A DNA stretch of 64,000 bases, from the NCBI GenBank assembly GCA_951812975.1, contig CATOTC010000005.1:35572-99571 (forward strand), given 5' to 3'. Both the position numbers and the translations under genes were made by a program. Below the pieces are notes generated by a model, which did no database searches, was not told the origin of the DNA, and saw only the letters and a program-made list of their open reading frames with translations. Positions 24,651 through 33,954 of this stretch are shown piece by piece (positions within the stretch are counted from its first letter, which is position 1; every line of letters starts with the position of its first letter). The stretch comes from an uncultured Acidimicrobiales bacterium (GTDB lineage Bacteria; Actinomycetota; Acidimicrobiia; Acidimicrobiales; Aldehydirespiratoraceae).

Positions 24651-27451
24651 CAGACAACGAAATTCACCATGCGGCTGGGGACCAGGATCGACTTTCGCAG
24701 CTCCCGTCCGTCCACATGGGCCAATACGTTGGGCTCAGCCAGAGCCAACTCAAGCACAGTCGCTTCGTCGGCATCGGCCGCCACAAAGATCTTGGCGCGG
24801 AGTTTTCCGTTGACCTGAACAGGCAGTTCAATCATGTCCTCGATCAACAGGCGAGGATCCGCGGTAGGGAACGACGCTCGGGTGACGGAACCGGCGCCGC
24901 CGATCCGCTGCCATAGCTCCTCGGCGACATGAGGCGCCAGCGGTGCCAACATTCGCACCAACGCGTCAGCGACCTGTCGGGAAGTCGCAGTACCGCGCTT
25001 CGTCAGCTCATTGTTCAATTCGGTGATCTTGGAGATCGCGGTGTTGAAACGAAGGCTGTCCATGTCGGCACCGACCCCGTCGATCGTCCTGTGGAGCAAC
25101 CGCCGGAGCTCGTCGTCAACTTCGTCGTCGACCACCCTCAGTTGACCGGTCTCCTCATCGACGAGGTTGCGCCAGACGCGCTGCAGCAACCTGTGGGAAC
25201 CGACCACCGAACGAGTCTCCCAGGGCCGGTCCTGGTCGATCGGACCCATGGACATTTCATACAGCCGCAGCGTGTCGGCCCCATAGGCTTCATACATGTC
25301 GTCGGGAGTGACGGCGTTCTTCAACGACTTGCCCATCTTTCCGAACGCACGTGTCACCTCCCCACCATCGTGGGTGAAACCCGTCCCGGGAGTTCCCGCG
25401 ACCTCCTCCGCGGGCACGTAGGTGCCACGGCTGTCCTGATAAGCGGCAGCTTGGATGTAGCCCTGGTTGATGAGCCGCTTGAACGGCTCGGGGCCTGACA
25501 CATGACCCAGGTCGTAGAGGGCCTTGTGCCAGAACCGGGCGTAAAGAAGATGCAGTACGGCGTGTTCCACACCACCCACATAGAGGTCGACACCGCCGAC
25601 ACCACCGGCAGAAACGGTCATCCAGTACTTCTCGACCTCCGGGTCGACAATGCACCGGTCGTTGTCCGGATCGAGGTAACGAAGGTAGTACCAACATGAG
25701 CCTGCCCAGTTGGGCATGGTGTTGAGTTCACGTCGGTACGTCTTAAGGCCCTCGCCGTCGCCGAGGTCCATCTCGACCTCCCGCCATTGCGTCACCCGTC
25801 CGAGGGGAGGTTCGGGTTCAGAGTCTTCGTCCAGTGACCGGGGCGCCCAGTCCATGAGATCGGGCAGCAGCACCGGAAGGTCTTCGAGAGGCACCGCACG
25901 GGCCTGGCCGTCGTCGCCGAAGACAATCGGGAAGGGTTCGCCCCAGTAGCGCTGACGGCTGAACAGCCAGTCCCGCAACTTGTAGGTGACTGCGCCTTCG
26001 CCGAGTCCTTGAGTCTCAAGCCACTCGATTATTGCATCGATGGCTTCGGACTTCTCCATTCCGTCGAGGAACCCGCTGTTGATGGCGGGTCCGTCGCCCA
26101 CGTAGGCCTGGCCCGCAAAATCAGCCGGCGGTTGAACCGTGCGGATTATGTCCAAACCGTACTTCTCGGCGAACTCCCAGTCGCGTTGATCCTCGCCCGG
26201 CACGCCCATAACGGCGCCTGTGCCGTAGTCCATGAGCGCGTAGTCGGCGATGAAGACCGGAACCTCCCGCCCGTTGACGGGAACCGGACAGGTCGTGCCG
26301 ATGAAGGCGCCGGTCTTCTCCCTGTCGTCCTGCCGGTCGAGTCTGGTCATCTCGGCCACGCTGTCGCGGTAAGCCGCAACTGCCGCCCGAGGGTTCGGGT
26401 GGCCACCGCTGAGACGTTCGTCGGTCCCCTCCGGCCACTCGTGCGCAGTCAGTTCGTCAACCAGTGGATGTTCTGGAGCGAGAACCATGAACGTCGTGCC
26501 GTAGACCGTGTCCGGCCTGGTGGTGAACACTCTGATCGGCCCGAAGTCGATGTATGCGCCTTGGCTGCGTCCGATCCAGTTGCGCTGCATCGTCTTGATT
26601 GAATCGCTCCAGTCGAGCAGGTCCAGATCCTCGAGGAGCCGGTCGGCGTAGGCGGTTATCCGCAGCATCCACTGCTTCAAGGGCCGTTGGAAGACCGCGA
26701 AGTTGCCCCTCTCCGAACGGCCCTCGGCGGTGACCTCCTCGTTGGACAGCACCGTGCCGAGCCCTGGACACCAGTTGACGGGCGCCTCGTCCACATAGGC
26801 GAGCCGGTACTGCGACAGGATCTTCAGCCGTTCCGACTGATCGGCGGCCGCCCAGTCCTCTCCCCCTTTGGGCGTGCGGATTCCCGAGTCGAACTCGCTG
26901 ATCAGCTCGCTGATGGGGCGGGCACTGTTCGTTTCGGGGTCGAACCAGGCCTCGAAGAGCTGCAGGAAGATCCATTGCGTCCAGCGGTAGTAGTCGGGGT
27001 CTGTGGTGGCGAAGGAGCGTCGCTCGTCATGGCCGAGTCCGAGTCGGGCGAGTTGCCGGGACATGTTGACTATGTTGCGTTCGGTGTTCACCCGGGGGTG
27101 CTCACCGGTTTGGCGGGCATGCTCCTCTGCGGGGAGACCGAAGGCGTCGAACCCCATCGTGTGCAGAACGTTGAACCCCGTCATCCGTTTGAAACGGGCG
27201 TACACATCAGTTGCGATGAACCCGAGCGGGTGTCCGACGTGCAGACCCACTCCCGAGGGGTACGGAAACATGTCCATGATGAACAGCTTGGGCCGGTCCG
27301 CGAGCCCCGACGGATCGGCCGAAAGCGCCCCGCTGGGGTTCGGGCAGTGGTACGTGCCCTGCTCTCGCCAATGCGTCTGCCAGCGGGTTTCGATGTCGTC
27401 AGCCATGAGCGCGTCGTAGCGGTGCGGCGGCGTTGTCTCAGGGTTCGACAT
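24650..27451 (-). CDS. leuS: Leucyl-tRNA synthetase
   Basis: 933 residues, a full-length class I synthetase. The HIGH motif appears as HVGH in [16 protein letters not shown]. The KMSKS loop is KMGKS in [16 protein letters not shown]. The CP1 editing domain includes the threonine-rich [21 protein letters not shown]. It ends with an anticodon-binding domain ([14 protein letters not shown]) and the C-terminal ValRS/LeuRS extension. The ATG at 27451 follows no clear promoter. The 160 nt upstream separate it from the divergent corrinoid operon. Confidence 0.97.
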   Translation of the reverse strand: MSNPETTPPHRYDALMADDIETRWQTHWREQGTYHCPNPSGALSADPSGLADRPKLFIMDMFPYPSGVGLHVGHPLGFIATDVYARFKRMTGFNVLHTMGFDAFGLPAEEHARQTGEHPRVNTERNIVNMSRQLARLGLGHDERRSFATTDPDYYRWTQWIFLQLFEAWFDPETNSARPISELISEFDSGIRTPKGGEDWAAADQSERLKILSQYRLAYVDEAPVNWCPGLGTVLSNEEVTAEGRSERGNFAVFQRPLKQWMLRITAYADRLLEDLDLLDWSDSIKTMQRNWIGRSQGAYIDFGPIRVFTTRPDTVYGTTFMVLAPEHPLVDELTAHEWPEGTDERLSGGHPNPRAAVAAYRDSVAEMTRLDRQDDREKTGAFIGTTCPVPVNGREVPVFIADYALMDYGTGAVMGVPGEDQRDWEFAEKYGLDIIRTVQPPADFAGQAYVGDGPAINSGFLDGMEKSEAIDAIIEWLETQGLGEGAVTYKLRDWLFSRQRYWGEPFPIVFGDDGQARAVPLEDLPVLLPDLMDWAPRSLDEDSEPEPPLGRVTQWREVEMDLGDGEGLKTYRRELNTMPNWAGSCWYYLRYLDPDNDRCIVDPEVEKYWMTVSAGGVGGVDLYVGGVEHAVLHLLYARFWHKALYDLGHVSGPEPFKRLINQGYIQAAAYQDSRGTYVPAEEVAGTPGTGFTHDGGEVTRAFGKMGKSLKNAVTPDDMYEAYGADTLRLYEMSMGPIDQDRPWETRSVVGSHRLLQRVWRNLVDEETGQLRVVDDEVDDELRRLLHRTIDGVGADMDSLRFNTAISKITELNNELTKRGTATSRQVADALVRMLAPLAPHVAEELWQRIGGAGSVTRASFPTADPRLLIEDMIELPVQVNGKLRAKIFVAADADEATVLELALAEPNVLAHVDGRELRKSILVPSRMVNFVV

Positions 27452-27544
27452 GGCCCAAAGGCTACCGTTCGATGAGAGCCGCTAGTGTCGCGACGTTCTC
27501 TGCGACAAACAGTTCAGAAACCCCTACGTTTCATGATACGGTAC

Positions 27545-27563
27545 TGTTCCACAATGCGGGACA
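27545..27563. promoter_or_regulatory. Imperfect dyad, possible operator of the corrinoid operon
   Basis: TGTTCC-N7-GGGACA forms a near-palindrome about 50 nt upstream of the corrinoid protein start, in the leuS/corrinoid divergent gap. It resembles half-sites of IclR-type operators but no regulator gene is adjacent. The assignment is speculative. Confidence 0.25.
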
Positions 27564-27611
27564 ACCGTTCCGTGGATGCCCCAGACCAAGCCACGCCTAG
27601 GAGCCGTCCGA

Positions 27612-28331
27612 ATGACCAACGACCCCGACACCCCCGGCGAAGACACAGACTTCGATGAGATCGATCTGAACGCGCTGAGCGACGAAGACTTGACAGCTCA
27701 GATGCACGACGACCTCTACGACGGGCTCGACGAGGAGATCGACGAAGGCACTCGCATTCTGCTGAATCGTGGTTGGCCCGCTGACAAAGTCCTCAACGAC
27801 GCCCTGGTCGAAGGAATGCGCATCGTCGGGATCGACTTCCGCGACGGCATCCTCTTCGTCCCCGAAGTGCTGCTCGCCGCCAAGGCGATGAAAGCGGGCA
27901 TGGCAATCCTGCGGCCCCTGCTGGCAGAGACAGGCGCCGAGCCCATCGGCAGCATCGTCATCGGCACAGTCAAGGGCGACATACACGACATCGGCAAGAA
28001 CCTTGTCGGAATGATGCTCGAAGGCGCCGGATTCGAAGTGTTCGACCTCGGCATCAACACCGATGTGGACGAGTTCCTCGCCGCCCTCGATGAGCACAAG
28101 CCCGACATTCTGGGGATGTCGGCCCTGCTCACCACCACCATGCCCTACATGAAGGTCGTGATCGACACACTCGTCGAGAAGGGCATGCGGGACGACTACA
28201 TCATCATCGTCGGCGGAGCGCCACTCAACGAAGAATTCGGCGAGGCCATCGGTGCCGACGCCTACTGCCGCGACGCCGCGGTGGCATCCGAAGTCGCCTC
28301 GTCGCTAGTTGCCTCCCACCGCGCAGCATGA
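27612..28331 (+). CDS. Corrinoid (B12-binding) methyl carrier protein, MttC/MtgC-like
   Basis: 239 residues. An N-terminal helical cap domain (about 40-110) is followed by a Rossmann-like cobalamin domain with the base-off/His-on motif D123-x-H125-x2-G128 in TVKGDIHDIGKNLV, then the SxL and GG motifs (ILGMSALLTTTMPYM, IIIVGGAPLN). It carries the methyl group between an MttB-family methyltransferase and a methyl-THF-forming enzyme. A TAGGAG site at 27598-27603 supports the ATG at 27612. The acidic N-terminal extension is longer than in MttC. It is first in a six-gene operon and its TGA overlaps the next ATG. Confidence 0.92.
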   Translation: MTNDPDTPGEDTDFDEIDLNALSDEDLTAQMHDDLYDGLDEEIDEGTRILLNRGWPADKVLNDALVEGMRIVGIDFRDGILFVPEVLLAAKAMKAGMAILRPLLAETGAEPIGSIVIGTVKGDIHDIGKNLVGMMLEGAGFEVFDLGINTDVDEFLAALDEHKPDILGMSALLTTTMPYMKVVIDTLVEKGMRDDYIIIVGGAPLNEEFGEAIGADAYCRDAAVASEVASSLVASHRAA

Positions 28332-28996
28332 CCAACCCCGCGGGCTCGACGAACCCTGCGGGCACCACCATCGGCGCTCCCAAGGTGCTGATACTCGCCT
28401 GCGGTGCACTGGCCCGAGAGATCCGCGACGTCTCGCGCCTTCATCAACTCGACAACGTCACGCTCGAATGCCTGCCCGCCTCCCTCCACAACCGACCAGA
28501 GAGAATCGGCGAAGCCGTCCGCCAGCGTCTGAACCGCTGCAGAGGCAGATACGAACGGATCCTGCTCGGGTACGCAGACTGCGGCACCAAAGGTGAACTC
28601 GTCGACATCTGCCACGAGTACCGGGAATCCGGCACCGAGATCGAGATGATGCCCGGCGCCCACTGCTACCAGTTCTTCGCCGGTGGGGAGCGGTTCGCCA
28701 CGATGCACGACGACGACCCGACCGCGTTCTACCTCACCGACTATCTCGTCAAGCACTTCGAGCGCATCATCATGGGCGGACTGGGAATCGAAGCCCACCC
28801 CGAACTGCGCGACATGTACTTCGGCAACTACACCAAGCTGATCTACCTGGCCCAGACCGACGATCCGGTGCTCGACGAAAAAGCCCTCGCCGCCGCCAAC
28901 CGGCTCGGTCTCGCCTACGAGAGGCTCAGTACAGGATACGGAGAGCTCGAGAGTCAGATCTTCGATTTCGCCCGCAGACAGACGACCGTGCTATGA
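28328..28996 (+). CDS. DUF1638 protein of corrinoid methyltransferase operons
   Basis: 222 residues matching DUF1638: VLILACGALAREI near the N terminus, YADCGTKG, MMPGAHCYQFFAG and IEAHPELRDMYFGNY. Conserved Cys and His residues suggest metal or ligand binding. The function is not established, but the family is repeatedly found beside MttB-like methyltransferases in Alphaproteobacteria and others. The short N-terminal TNPAGSTNPAGT duplication looks like local repetition. The start overlaps the corrinoid gene stop (ATGA). Confidence 0.85.
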   Translation: MTNPAGSTNPAGTTIGAPKVLILACGALAREIRDVSRLHQLDNVTLECLPASLHNRPERIGEAVRQRLNRCRGRYERILLGYADCGTKGELVDICHEYRESGTEIEMMPGAHCYQFFAGGERFATMHDDDPTAFYLTDYLVKHFERIIMGGLGIEAHPELRDMYFGNYTKLIYLAQTDDPVLDEKALAAANRLGLAYERLSTGYGELESQIFDFARRQTTVL

Positions 28997-29343
28997 GCAG
29001 ACGACGCAGCCGCACCCCCGCAGTCGCAACCATCTACTGGCGAGACATTCCCGCCCAGATCACCGCCACCACAACCAACGGGCACGACACCAAGATCATG
29101 CTCCACCCCCGCTTCCAGCACGCCATCGACCGCGCCGCGCACGTAGCCGGGCTCACCGAGACCCAGAAATACATCGAGCAGTGGCGTCGTGTCACCACGA
29201 CTGTATCCGGCGACGCCACGGCCGCCGCGCAGTCCGCAGCCGAAGGCATCCAAAGCGAATACCACCCGCGACGGCTCGAGGCCTTAGTCACCAACGGCGG
29301 TCTTGAACCCCAAAGCGAGAAAGCGACTCCACACCATGACTGA
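28993..29343 (+). CDS. 'Virulence factor' domain small protein of MttB operons
   Basis: 116 residues. The sequence TIYWRDIPAQITATTTNG followed by LHPRFQHAIDRAAHVAGL fits the misnamed Virulence_fact domain (PF13769 as I recall it), which is common in corrinoid-dependent demethylation operons of marine Alphaproteobacteria. There is no reason to infer virulence. The biochemical role is unknown. Its ATG overlaps the DUF1638 stop (ATGA), and its end overlaps the next start by 8 nt, so the operon is tightly coupled. Confidence 0.75.
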   Translation: MSRRRSRTPAVATIYWRDIPAQITATTTNGHDTKIMLHPRFQHAIDRAAHVAGLTETQKYIEQWRRVTTTVSGDATAAAQSAAEGIQSEYHPRRLEALVTNGGLEPQSEKATPHHD

Positions 29344-30235
29344 AACCGTCATCAGTTCCGCCACCAAGGAAGTGGTAATCGGTTTTGATCGGCCCTTCGT
29401 GATGATCGGTGAACGCATCAACCCCACGGGCCGCAAGCTGTTGGCCGAAGAGATGAAGAACGGGGACTTCAGCCGGGTCGAGGCCGATGCCATAGCCCAG
29501 ATCGAGGCGGGCGCCCACATGCTCGACGTCAACGCCGGTATTCCGCTGGCCGACGAACCGGCGCTGCTCAGTCAAGCCATCAAACTGGTGCAGTCGGTCA
29601 CCGACGTCCCCCTCGCGATCGACTCCTCGATCATTGAAGCGCTCGAGGCCGGAATCGCCGTCTACGAGGGCAAACCGCTGATCAACTCCGTGACCGGCGA
29701 AGACGAAGTCCTGGAACGGGTGCTGCCGCTCGTGGCCAAAGCAGGAGCGGCAGTCGTGGCGATCTCCAACGACGAAACCGGAATCAGCGAAGACCCCGAC
29801 GTGCGGTTCGAAGTAGCCCGCAAGATCGTTCATGCAGCCGCGGACTTCGGGATTCCCGCCTCCGACGTGGTCGTCGACCCGCTGGTGATGCCGATCGGAG
29901 CCATGGGGACCGCCGGCAGGCAGGTCTTCGCCCTGGTCCGTCGCCTACGCGATGAGTTGAAGGTCAACACCACCTGCGGCGCATCCAACGTCAGTTTCGG
30001 TTTGCCCAACCGCCACGCAATCACCGGTACCTTTCTGGCTATGGGCATCGGCGCAGGCATGAGTTCAGCCATCATGAACCCGATGCATCCCGAGGTGAAG
30101 ACAGCGGTCATGGCAGCCGATGTGCTCGCAGGCCACGACCGCGACTGCGCGGCATGGATTCGCGAATACCGGGCCCCGGCAACAGAGGGAGAGGGACGAG
30201 GTCGGCGGCGCACCAACCGTCGAAGGATCGCCTGA
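29336..30235 (+). CDS. Methyltetrahydrofolate:corrinoid methyltransferase (MtgA/MeTr-like)
   Basis: 299 residues, a pterin-binding TIM barrel related to MeTr and the MetH folate domain. Motifs: MIGERINPTGRK, EAGAHMLDVNAGIPLADE (pterin-binding Asp/Asn), LAIDSSIIEALEAGI, PLINSVTGE, VDPLVMPIGAMG and TCGASNVSFGLPNRHA. In glycine betaine systems such an enzyme (MtgA) moves the methyl group from methyl-corrinoid protein to THF. The ATG at 29336 was chosen because family similarity begins there. The gene overlaps its upstream neighbour by 8 nt. Confidence 0.9.
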   Translation: MTETVISSATKEVVIGFDRPFVMIGERINPTGRKLLAEEMKNGDFSRVEADAIAQIEAGAHMLDVNAGIPLADEPALLSQAIKLVQSVTDVPLAIDSSIIEALEAGIAVYEGKPLINSVTGEDEVLERVLPLVAKAGAAVVAISNDETGISEDPDVRFEVARKIVHAAADFGIPASDVVVDPLVMPIGAMGTAGRQVFALVRRLRDELKVNTTCGASNVSFGLPNRHAITGTFLAMGIGAGMSSAIMNPMHPEVKTAVMAADVLAGHDRDCAAWIREYRAPATEGEGRGRRRTNRRRIA

Positions 30236-30242
30236 ATCTGCA

Positions 30243-32303
30243 ATGCCCGCGGAACCCGCATCTTCAGGCGAAGACGCCGCGGTGATCTTCATGCCCACGG
30301 GGAGGCAGGTGACCGTGCCCTTGGGAACCACCGTGCTCGACGCCGCCCGCTCTGGGGGGATCGACCTCGACTCCACTTGCGGGGGCCGCGGACTCTGCGG
30401 GCGTTGCCAAGTCACCCCCTCGTTCGGCGAGTTCGCAAAGTGGAACGTCACCTCCACCGCGGAGGCCCTCAACGCCTGGACTCAAAGCGAGGACGACTAC
30501 AGGGGGCGCCGCGCGATCACATCGGGCAACCGCCTGGGATGTCAGGCAATCGTGCGATCCGGAGTCGTGATCGATGTGCCGACCGACAGTCAGGTGCACA
30601 GACCCGTGGTCCGCAAGAAGATCAACCTCGAGGGGCTGACCGTCGACCCGATGATCACCGCGCGCTACGTCGAAGTACCCGCGCAGGTGCTCGGCGACGA
30701 ACGGGCATTGAGCGACCTGCTCGCCGACTCACTCGAGTCTGACTGGGGTATCGCCGGAGCCACAGTCGATGCCCGGGTGCTCCCCGATCTCGGACCAGCG
30801 GTCACCGGCGGCGAGCGCGCGATCACCGCGATCGTGCATCGCGACGGCACGGTGCTGGCCGTACGACCCGGATTCGACGAGGCGGTCTACGGCGTCGCCA
30901 TCGATGTCGGAAGCACCACGATCGCCGGCTATCTGGTGGACCTCGCCTCCGGTGATGTGGTTGCCCACGCCGGGACCATGAACCCGCAGATCCGCTTCGG
31001 TGAAGACCTCATGAGCCGAGTCAGCTACGTGATGATGAACCCGGGCGGCGACCAGGAGCTGACATCGGTGGTGCGGGCGGCGCTCGACGGGCTGATCGAC
31101 GACCTGGCCGACGAGATCAGCGAACCGGGCGGGGAGCTGCGAACCCGGATCCACGACCTGGTCGTGGTCGGGAACCCGGTCATGCACCACCTGCTGTTGG
31201 GGATCGACCCGACCCCGCTCGGCGCTGCCCCGTTCACCCTCGCCGTCAGCGCACCCGTCGATATGAGAGCCGACGAACTCGGACTGTCGCTGCGTTTTGC
31301 GCGGGCCCATGTCGGCCCCTGCATCGCCGGCCATGTCGGAGCCGACGCCTCGGCCGCGGTGCTCAACGAGGGGACTCATCGCAGCGCCGCGCCACAGCTG
31401 ATGGTCGACGTCGGCACCAACGCCGAGATCGTGCTGGGAACGCCGGCGAAGACCTATGCGGCTTCTTCGCCCACCGGGCCCGCTTTCGAGGGTGCCCAAA
31501 TATCTTGCGGGATGCGAGCCACAGCGGGAGCAATCGAGCGGGTACGCATCGACCGCGAGACGTTTGCGGCCCGTTACAAGGTGATCGGCTCTGAACTCTG
31601 GAACGACGATCCCGGTTTCGCCGCAGACGTCGCACATCTCGACATTGCGGGTCTGTGCGGTTCAGCGATCATCGAGGTCATCGGCGAGATGTTCCTGGCG
31701 GGTGTGTGCGACAGCAACGGGGTGATCGGCGAGTCGCTGGCGACGCGCACACCGCACGTCGAGCCCGAGGGACGCACCTTCCGTTATGTGATCCGCTCAG
31801 GGCCCGCTCCGCTGTTCATCACCCAGAACGATGTGCGCCAGATCCAATTGGCCGGGGCTGCTCTGCGCGCCGGGATCGACCTGTTGATGGAACACGCCTC
31901 AGTCACCGAAGTCGGCGACATCCGGCTCGCGGGAGCCTTCGGCGCCCACATCGACCCCCTTTACGCACTGGTACTGGGCCTGGTTCCCGACTGCGAACCA
32001 AGCGCAGTGAAAGCTGTCGGCAACGCCTCAGGCGCCGGCGCAGTGCGGATGCTGCTGTCAGCAGCGCAACGCCGCGAGATCGCTCAGACCGTCAGCCGCA
32101 TCGAGAAGATCGAGACGGCAACCGAACCGCGCTTTCAAGAGTTGTTCGTGGCGGCGATGGCCTTCCCCCACCAGTCCGCGCCGTCGGTCGAACTGTCCAA
32201 GGTTGTCGAACTGCCTGAACGCCAACCATCGACAGCTGCCGGACACCGCAACCGCCGACGACGCACACCCAGCGCCAAGACTCCCAGCACGGAGGCAACA
32301 TGA
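30243..32303 (+). CDS. RamA-like ASKHA-domain ferredoxin, reductive activator of corrinoid protein
   Basis: 686 residues. The N-terminal 2Fe-2S ferredoxin domain has C46-x5-C52-x2-C55 and C100. A linker follows, then a DUF4445/ASKHA ATPase fold (YGVAIDVGSTTIAGYLVDL, VVGNPVMHHLLLGIDP, LMVDVGTNAEIVLG, IRLAGAFGAHID). RACE proteins of this type reduce inactive Co(II) corrinoid to Co(I) with ATP. The C terminus adds a basic tail (HRNRRRR). The ATG at 30243 lies 7 nt after the methyltransferase stop, and the stop overlaps the MttB start. Confidence 0.92.
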   Translation: MPAEPASSGEDAAVIFMPTGRQVTVPLGTTVLDAARSGGIDLDSTCGGRGLCGRCQVTPSFGEFAKWNVTSTAEALNAWTQSEDDYRGRRAITSGNRLGCQAIVRSGVVIDVPTDSQVHRPVVRKKINLEGLTVDPMITARYVEVPAQVLGDERALSDLLADSLESDWGIAGATVDARVLPDLGPAVTGGERAITAIVHRDGTVLAVRPGFDEAVYGVAIDVGSTTIAGYLVDLASGDVVAHAGTMNPQIRFGEDLMSRVSYVMMNPGGDQELTSVVRAALDGLIDDLADEISEPGGELRTRIHDLVVVGNPVMHHLLLGIDPTPLGAAPFTLAVSAPVDMRADELGLSLRFARAHVGPCIAGHVGADASAAVLNEGTHRSAAPQLMVDVGTNAEIVLGTPAKTYAASSPTGPAFEGAQISCGMRATAGAIERVRIDRETFAARYKVIGSELWNDDPGFAADVAHLDIAGLCGSAIIEVIGEMFLAGVCDSNGVIGESLATRTPHVEPEGRTFRYVIRSGPAPLFITQNDVRQIQLAGAALRAGIDLLMEHASVTEVGDIRLAGAFGAHIDPLYALVLGLVPDCEPSAVKAVGNASGAGAVRMLLSAAQRREIAQTVSRIEKIETATEPRFQELFVAAMAFPHQSAPSVELSKVVELPERQPSTAAGHRNRRRRTPSAKTPSTEAT

Positions 32304-33874
32304 CTGACACCGAGCCCAGCACCGCTTCGAATCCCGGCAACGGCCAGAGGCGAGGACGGCGCGGAGGTGGACGCGCCAGCCGACAGGCGGCCCGGGCCGC
32401 CTCAACCGCCGAGACCGTGGCATACCTTGAGCGGAAACTACCCCCAGTCGAGATGCTCGACGAGGAGGGTCTGGCTCAGATCGAAGCGAACGCCGAGACG
32501 ATCCTGGCCGAGGTCGGAGTCGCCTTTCAGGACTTCCCGTCAGCCATCGAGCTGTGGCGCGATGCCGGCGCCGACGTCGACGGCGACCTGGTCCGGTTCC
32601 CCCGCGGCATGTGCCGCGAGATTCTGGCGAGCAGCGCTCCGGAGGTGTACACCCAGCACGCCCGAAACCCGCAGCGGAGCGTCAAGATCGGAGCCAACAC
32701 CACCGTCTTCGCTCCCAACTACGGTTCGCCGTTCGTCACCGACCTCGACACCGGTCGGCGTTACGCAACGCTCACCGACTTCGAGAACGCGGTCAAGCTC
32801 ACGTATCTTCTTCCCCACCTGCATCATTCCGGCGGCACGGTCTGCGAACCGGTGGATGTTCCGGTCAACAAGCGGCACCTCGACATGGTGTATTCCCACA
32901 TCGCCTACAGCGACAAGCCCTACATGGGTTCGGTTACCGCACCCGAACGCGCAGCCGACTCCATTGAGTTGTCGCGTATTGCTTTCGGCGGCGATCTCAA
33001 CGACCGGACGGTGATGACATCGTTGATCAACGCCTCTTCGCCGCTCCGTTGGGACTCCACGATGCTCGGCGCGGCCACCGAGTACGCCCGTGCCAACCAG
33101 GCGGCAATCATCTCGCCGTTCATCCTCGCCGGAGCGATGTCGCCGGTGACGGTCGCCGCGCTGTGCACCCAGGCGCTGGCTGAGGCTCTCTCCGGAATGG
33201 CCTACTACCAGCTAGTGCGTCCCGGAGCGCCGGTCATCTTCGGCACCTTCGCCTCGTCGATGTCGATGGCGACCGGTGCACCGACTTTCGGCACGCCGGA
33301 AGCAGGCCAGGCGATCAACGTGATGGCTGCGTTGGCGCGGCGCGTCGGCGTGCCGTTCCGCTCCGGCGGCCAGTTCACGTCGTCCAAAGCGCCCGATGCG
33401 CAAGCGGCGTACGAGTCCGCTTCAACCATCCTGCCCACGGTTGAAGCTGGTGTGAACTTTGTGTTGCATGCCGCGGGTTGGCTTGAGGGAGGGCTAACGC
33501 TCGGCTACGAGAAACTGATAATGGACGCTGACCAGCTCGGGATGATGGGCGTGTATGCCCGGGGCATCGACATGTCGGAGAACGGTCAGGCGATGGACGC
33601 CTTCTACACCAACCCCCACGGTGATCACTTCCTGGGCAATGCCCACACGCTGGCCAATTTCGAGACCGCCTTCTACCGCTCATCGATCGCCGACAACAAC
33701 AGCTTCGAGCAATGGGAGGCAGAAGGAAGCCTCAGCGCCGCACAAAGGGCCAACACGCAGTGGAAGCAGATGTTGGCCGAATACGAGGCCCCGCCGCTCG
33801 ACGACGCCATCGACGCCGAACTGCGCGACTACATCGCGAGACGCAAATCAGAAATGCCCGACGCCGCCTACTGA
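32300..33874 (+). CDS. MttB-superfamily methyltransferase, non-pyrrolysine type
   Basis: 524 residues of the trimethylamine methyltransferase (COG5598) family. An Arg/Gly-rich N-terminal tail is followed by the TIM-barrel enzyme: ETILAEVGVAFQDFPSAIELW, ISPFILAGAMSPVTVAALC, GTFASSMSMATGAPTFGTPE, and VNFVLHAAGWLEGGLTLGYE. There is no in-frame amber codon, so it is not a pyrrolysine TMA methyltransferase. It belongs with homologues such as MtgB that demethylate glycine betaine or other quaternary amines. It closes the six-gene corrinoid operon (start overlaps the activator stop) and is followed by a strong hairpin. The substrate is not proven by sequence. Confidence 0.9.
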   Translation: MTDTEPSTASNPGNGQRRGRRGGGRASRQAARAASTAETVAYLERKLPPVEMLDEEGLAQIEANAETILAEVGVAFQDFPSAIELWRDAGADVDGDLVRFPRGMCREILASSAPEVYTQHARNPQRSVKIGANTTVFAPNYGSPFVTDLDTGRRYATLTDFENAVKLTYLLPHLHHSGGTVCEPVDVPVNKRHLDMVYSHIAYSDKPYMGSVTAPERAADSIELSRIAFGGDLNDRTVMTSLINASSPLRWDSTMLGAATEYARANQAAIISPFILAGAMSPVTVAALCTQALAEALSGMAYYQLVRPGAPVIFGTFASSMSMATGAPTFGTPEAGQAINVMAALARRVGVPFRSGGQFTSSKAPDAQAAYESASTILPTVEAGVNFVLHAAGWLEGGLTLGYEKLIMDADQLGMMGVYARGIDMSENGQAMDAFYTNPHGDHFLGNAHTLANFETAFYRSSIADNNSFEQWEAEGSLSAAQRANTQWKQMLAEYEAPPLDDAIDAELRDYIARRKSEMPDAAY

Positions 33875-33884
33875 CCCCGTCCAA

Positions 33885-33940
33885 CCCCGTTCTTGCGGTG
33901 CCATGCGTCGGAAACCGATGCATGGCACCGCCAGAAGGGG
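33885..33940. repeat. Long hairpin, copy 1 of a repeated palindromic element
   Basis: The arms are GCGGTGCCATGC and GCATGGCACCGC, extended by CCCC/GGGG and TTCT/AGAA, with an inner TCGG-AAA-CCGA. Lies between convergent genes ends 11 nt after the mttB stop. It may terminate transcription in both directions, but lacks a T run. This copy has one mismatch and one bulge compared with the copy at 42.2 kb. Confidence 0.8.
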
Positions 33941-33954
33941 CTAAACGGCTACGG

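Noticed and set aside
27452..27611. Cobalamin riboswitch before the corrinoid operon
   Set aside because: Only 160 nt are available and no B12-box-like conserved core was recognised. A covariance-model search would decide.
28993..29343. Virulence gene
   Set aside because: The domain name is historical. Context is purely C1 metabolism.
32300..33874. Pyrrolysine-type trimethylamine methyltransferase
   Set aside because: The frame has no internal amber codon, and neither does the second homologue at 56.5 kb. No pyl genes are in the window.
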